A stretch of 7,664 nucleotides of DNA from Trebonia sp. GTDB taxonomy: Bacteria; Actinomycetota; Actinomycetes; Streptosporangiales; Streptosporangiaceae. This document shows, in pieces, positions 6,076 to 7,664 of the stretch (within the stretch, counting starts at the first letter, position 1; each line of letters opens with the position of its first letter). Below the pieces are notes generated by a model. That model was not told the origin of the DNA. It was given only the letters and a program-made list of their open reading frames with translations, and did not search any database. Both the position numbers and the translations under genes were made by a program. Where the stretch lies: the NCBI GenBank assembly GCA_030038035.1, contig JASHPP010000542.1, positions 1 through 7,664 on the forward strand, in the 5' to 3' direction.

Positions 6076-6785
6076 CACGCCGCTCCCGCCGAGGAATGCC
6101 CGAGGTAGGCGGCGATGACCCGCTCGTCACCGCGGACCTGGGCGGGCGTCCCATGCGCGATCACGCTGCCTGAGTCCATCACCACGACCCGCTCGCAGGT
6201 GTTCAGCACCAGGCCCATGTCATGGTCGACGAGCAGCACCGGGGTCCCGGAGGTCGCGATGTTCTGCAGCAGCTCGCCCAATTCCGCGCTTTGCCTGGTG
6301 TCAAGCCCGGCGCCCGGCTCGTCAAGAAGCAGCAGCCGCGGCCGTGCCACCAGCGCCCGGGCGATGCCTGCCCGCTTGCGCTGGGCCTGGGTCAGCTCCC
6401 ACGGCATCGCTTCGGCCGACGTCTTGAGGTCGAGCAGTTCGAGTTCCCCGTCGACCGAGGCCTGCCCGCCGTCCTTGGCGGCGACGGTCAGGTTCTCCCT
6501 GACCGTCAGGTCGTCGAACAGCTCGACCGTCTGCCAGGTGCGCGCCAGCCCGCGCCGGGCACGCGCGTGCGGGGGCAGCCCGTTGAGGCTCGCGCCGTCC
6601 AGCTCCACCGTGCCCTCGTATCGCACGAATCCGGTGACCGCGTCGATGAACGTGGTTTTGCCTGCGCCGTTCGGGCCGATGAGGCCCATGAGTTCACCCG
6701 GCTCGATTTCCAAGTCCACCCCGACAACGGCCCGGACGCCGCCAAAGCTGACCGACACGCCCTGGGCGCGGAATACGGAAGTCAT
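6075..6785 (-). CDS. livG: LivG-like ABC transporter ATP-binding protein, 236 aa
   Basis: Partner ATPase of the LivF-like protein. Walker A is GPNGAGKT (37-44), Q-loop Q85 in RTWQTVELF, Walker B LLLLDEPGAGLD (151-162, E156) and H-loop H188 in VDHDM. The signature segment reads ELTQAQRKRAGIARAL (130-145), with no LSGGQ glycines, so this half of the dimer may bind or hydrolyse ATP unequally; LivG proteins are known to vary here. At 236 residues it is slightly short, because the loop between Q-loop and signature is trimmed. ATG at 6785 has only a weak AAGG 14 bases upstream. Its stop overlaps the livF-like start. The 151-base gap upstream holds AT-rich repeats that may bind the neighbouring TetR protein. 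The symbol indicates family; substrate is not known. Confidence 0.92.
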   Translation of the reverse strand: MTSVFRAQGVSVSFGGVRAVVGVDLEIEPGELMGLIGPNGAGKTTFIDAVTGFVRYEGTVELDGASLNGLPPHARARRGLARTWQTVELFDDLTVRENLTVAAKDGGQASVDGELELLDLKTSAEAMPWELTQAQRKRAGIARALVARPRLLLLDEPGAGLDTRQSAELGELLQNIATSGTPVLLVDHDMGLVLNTCERVVVMDSGSVIAHGTPAQVRGDERVIAAYLGHSSAGAA

Positions 6786-6802
6786 CGACGCTGCAGGACC
6801 TT

Positions 6803-6842
6803 CCGATCAGATTGATCAACCAATCAGGTTAAACGCACGTTA
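6803..6842. promoter_or_regulatory. AT-rich repeat cluster upstream of livG-like gene, possible TetR operator
   Basis: Several overlapping repeats lie here. TTGATCAA (6812-6819) is a perfect palindrome. GATTG (6810-6814) and CAATC (6821-6825) form an inverted repeat around ATCAAC. CCGATCAG (6803-6810) and CCAATCAG (6820-6827) are near-direct repeats 17 bases apart flanking the palindrome. AACGCACGTT (6832-6841) is a second inverted repeat with a two-base centre. The block ends 18 bases before the livG-like ATG, in the only sizeable gap between tetR and the ABC genes. Promoter and regulator binding are inferred; I cannot place -35 and -10 with confidence. Confidence 0.5.
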
Positions 6843-6916
6843 ATGGTGGCGTCCGTGCATGTCAATGCTCTTCGCGGAGGCGGCGTGACGGCAGGGGAGA
6901 CGCCACGGATCGTTCG

Positions 6917-6935
6917 GGAAAAATTTGTTTTTTCC
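6917..6935. terminator. A/T-rich inverted repeat just after tetR, possible weak terminator
   Basis: GGAAAAA (6917-6923) and TTTTTCC (6929-6935) are exact reverse complements with five bases between, beginning one base after the tetR stop. The stem is mostly A-T and no U tract follows in the tetR direction, so terminator strength is doubtful. The AT content is striking in this DNA. Confidence 0.35.
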
Positions 6936-6936
6936 T

Positions 6937-7488
6937 TTAGACCGCGGGGCGGTACTCGGGCGGAAGGTCGAGCGCCAGCGCGACGTTGCCGAGCACAGCG
7001 CGGGCAACCTGCCGCAGGACGACCTCGCGGGGCAGGTCGTGCAGCCGCTCGCTCAGCTCGATGAGCTCGATGAAGCGCTCCCTGACCGGCTCCCTGATCA
7101 CCGGGTCCGCGCCCGCCGCGGCGTGCGCCTGCACCTGGAACAGCACCTGGTACGGGCGGGCGTCGAGCAGCTCACCGTAGGCACGGGCGAGCGTCTGTTC
7201 CAGGTCCTCCCCCGCACCCGGCCCGTCCGCCGGGCTGGCGACCTCGATCGCCTCCTTGATGCGCTCGGTCGTCCAGTCGTGGCAGGCCAGGAAGAGGGCA
7301 CGCTTGTCCGGGAACAGCGCGTAGACGTACGGCTGGGACACGCCCGCCCTCGCGGCTATGTCCGCGGTGCGGGTGCCGTGGTAGCCGTTCTGCGCGAACT
7401 CGATGACCGCGGCCTCCAGCAGGTCGGCGCGCCGCTGGTCCGCGCTGAGCCGCGGCTTGGGCCGGCGCCGCCTCGGAGACTGGGACAT
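6937..7488 (-). CDS. TetR-family transcriptional regulator, 183 aa
   Basis: A dimeric ligand-responsive repressor by family. A basic N-terminal stretch (RRRRPKPR, 6-13) precedes the TetR DNA-binding domain at about 18-65, with the helix-turn-helix TADIAARAGVSQPYVYALFPDK (41-62; key pieces GVSQPYVY and FPDK). The C-terminal helical ligand domain (70-175) contains LFQVQAHAAAGADPVIREP, a pattern common in actinobacterial TetR proteins; it does not reveal the ligand. ATG at 7488 is chosen over GTG at 7506: GATAAT lies six bases upstream and there is no Shine-Dalgarno sequence, so the message is probably leaderless. It precedes the LivG/LivF-like genes on the same strand by 151 bases and is the natural candidate to control them, through the repeats at 6803-6842; this is inference. 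Confidence 0.93.
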   Translation of the reverse strand: MSQSPRRRRPKPRLSADQRRADLLEAAVIEFAQNGYHGTRTADIAARAGVSQPYVYALFPDKRALFLACHDWTTERIKEAIEVASPADGPGAGEDLEQTLARAYGELLDARPYQVLFQVQAHAAAGADPVIREPVRERFIELIELSERLHDLPREVVLRQVARAVLGNVALALDLPPEYRPAV

Positions 7489-7494
7489 AGGTAA

Positions 7495-7500
7495 ATTATC
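7495..7500 (-). promoter_or_regulatory. -10 element of tetR (leaderless promoter)
   Basis: On the minus strand GATAAT is followed by TTACCT and then ATG at 7488, the exact spacing for transcription to begin at the A of ATG. No good -35 is seen at 17 bases. It lies inside the open frame from GTG 7506, which argues against that longer start. Confidence 0.5.
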
Positions 7501-7525
7501 GATCACGGCCTAACCGCCGCCCGCG

Positions 7526-7549
7526 CCGGCCCCTCGCGATCGGGGCCGG
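7526..7549 (-). terminator. GC-rich hairpin terminator of the right-edge gene
   Basis: CCGGCCCC (7526-7533) and GGGGCCGG (7542-7549) pair perfectly around an eight-base loop. It lies 32 bases past the stop of the partial gene at 7582 and before the tetR promoter, where a terminator is expected. There is no U tract, which is usual for hairpin terminators in high-GC actinomycetes. Because it is symmetrical it could act on both strands. Confidence 0.65.
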
Positions 7550-7581
7550 TCGCGGAGGTGCCGCGGGCGGGGACGCTACCG

Positions 7582-7664
7582 CTACGGTGCGTCCGCCGCC
7601 GGCTCGGGTGCCGGGGCCGGGGCCGGGGCCTCCGGCGCGGTCGCGGACCGGCGCGCGCCGAGGG
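7582..7664 (-). CDS. C-terminal tail of an unrecognised protein (partial)
   Basis: Only the last 27 or so codons are in the window; the gene begins beyond the right edge. The frame reads LGARRSATAPEAP, then alternating Ala-Pro, ending EPAADAP with TAG at 7582-7584. Such Ala/Pro/Glu tails are common at the ends of actinobacterial proteins and the third-codon positions are nearly all G or C, which supports coding. A hairpin follows the stop at the right distance. No family can be recognised. It could be a missing transporter subunit for the LivG/LivF pair, but nothing seen here shows that. Confidence 0.6.
   Translation of the reverse strand, partial: LGARRSATAPEAPAPAPAPEPAADAP
7611..7630. repeat. 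Tandem CCGGGG hexamers
   Basis: Three copies at 7611-7616, 7617-7622 and 7623-7628, plus two bases of a fourth. In the minus-strand frame they encode the alternating Ala-Pro run of the partial protein and are a likely slippage site. Confidence 0.75.

Noticed and set aside
6829..6842. KstR-type (AACnnGTT) sterol regulator site
   Set aside because: The spacing between AAC and GTT is four, not two, and no sterol genes are nearby.
6843..7064. 73-residue plus-strand open frame over the tetR end
   Set aside because: Starts in the intergenic AT-rich block, has no ribosome site or recognisable domain and overlaps tetR in antisense.
7489..7506. GTG start adding six residues to TetR
   Set aside because: It would place the GATAAT -10 inside the gene; the added residues carry no family similarity. 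Not excluded outright.
1..7664. tRNA, rRNA, CRISPR array, transposase or phage genes
   Set aside because: No cloverleaf, spaced direct repeats, DDE/recombinase motifs or phage proteins were seen on either strand by reading; a tRNA and CRISPR scan would confirm.

Overview
The window is high-GC DNA (about 70 % by eye). It has GTG starts, four-base stop/start overlaps, LuxR-type two-component genes and apparently leaderless regulator genes. All of this points to an actinomycete (Actinomycetota). A family within that phylum cannot be fixed from the sequence alone.

Left block (1-794). The 5' part of an unrecognised protein gene and a PadR repressor gene lie on the minus strand, joined by a GTGA overlap. 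A perfect 9+1+9 palindrome sits just upstream of padR, between its likely -35 and -10, and is probably the autoregulatory operator. The 283-base divergent region between padR and the next gene holds that operator and two strong inverted repeats, and no gene that I can support.

Centre left (795-2819). The only confidently called plus-strand gene encodes a 674-residue secreted protein of the heparinase II/III-like polysaccharide lyase type. It meets the next gene tail to tail with four bases between the stops.

Minus-strand run (7488 down to 2824). In transcription order it contains a TetR regulator, LivG-like and LivF-like ABC ATPases (overlapping stop/start), a five-segment membrane histidine kinase of the HisKA_3 type, its overlapping NarL/LuxR response regulator, and a YceI-family lipid-binding protein. 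No permease or substrate-binding gene accompanies the two ATPases here. The kinase/regulator pair is clearly one unit; whether it is co-transcribed with the ATPases and with yceI is inference.

Right edge (7489-7664). A GC hairpin typical of actinobacterial terminators follows the Ala/Pro-rich C-terminal tail of another minus-strand gene that begins outside the window.

Nothing here is clearly a new defence, mobile or biosynthetic system. The parts most worth checking are the PadR operator, the three-armed inverted repeat upstream of the lyase, the ATPase pair without permeases and its odd LivG signature motif, and the repeats between tetR and livG.
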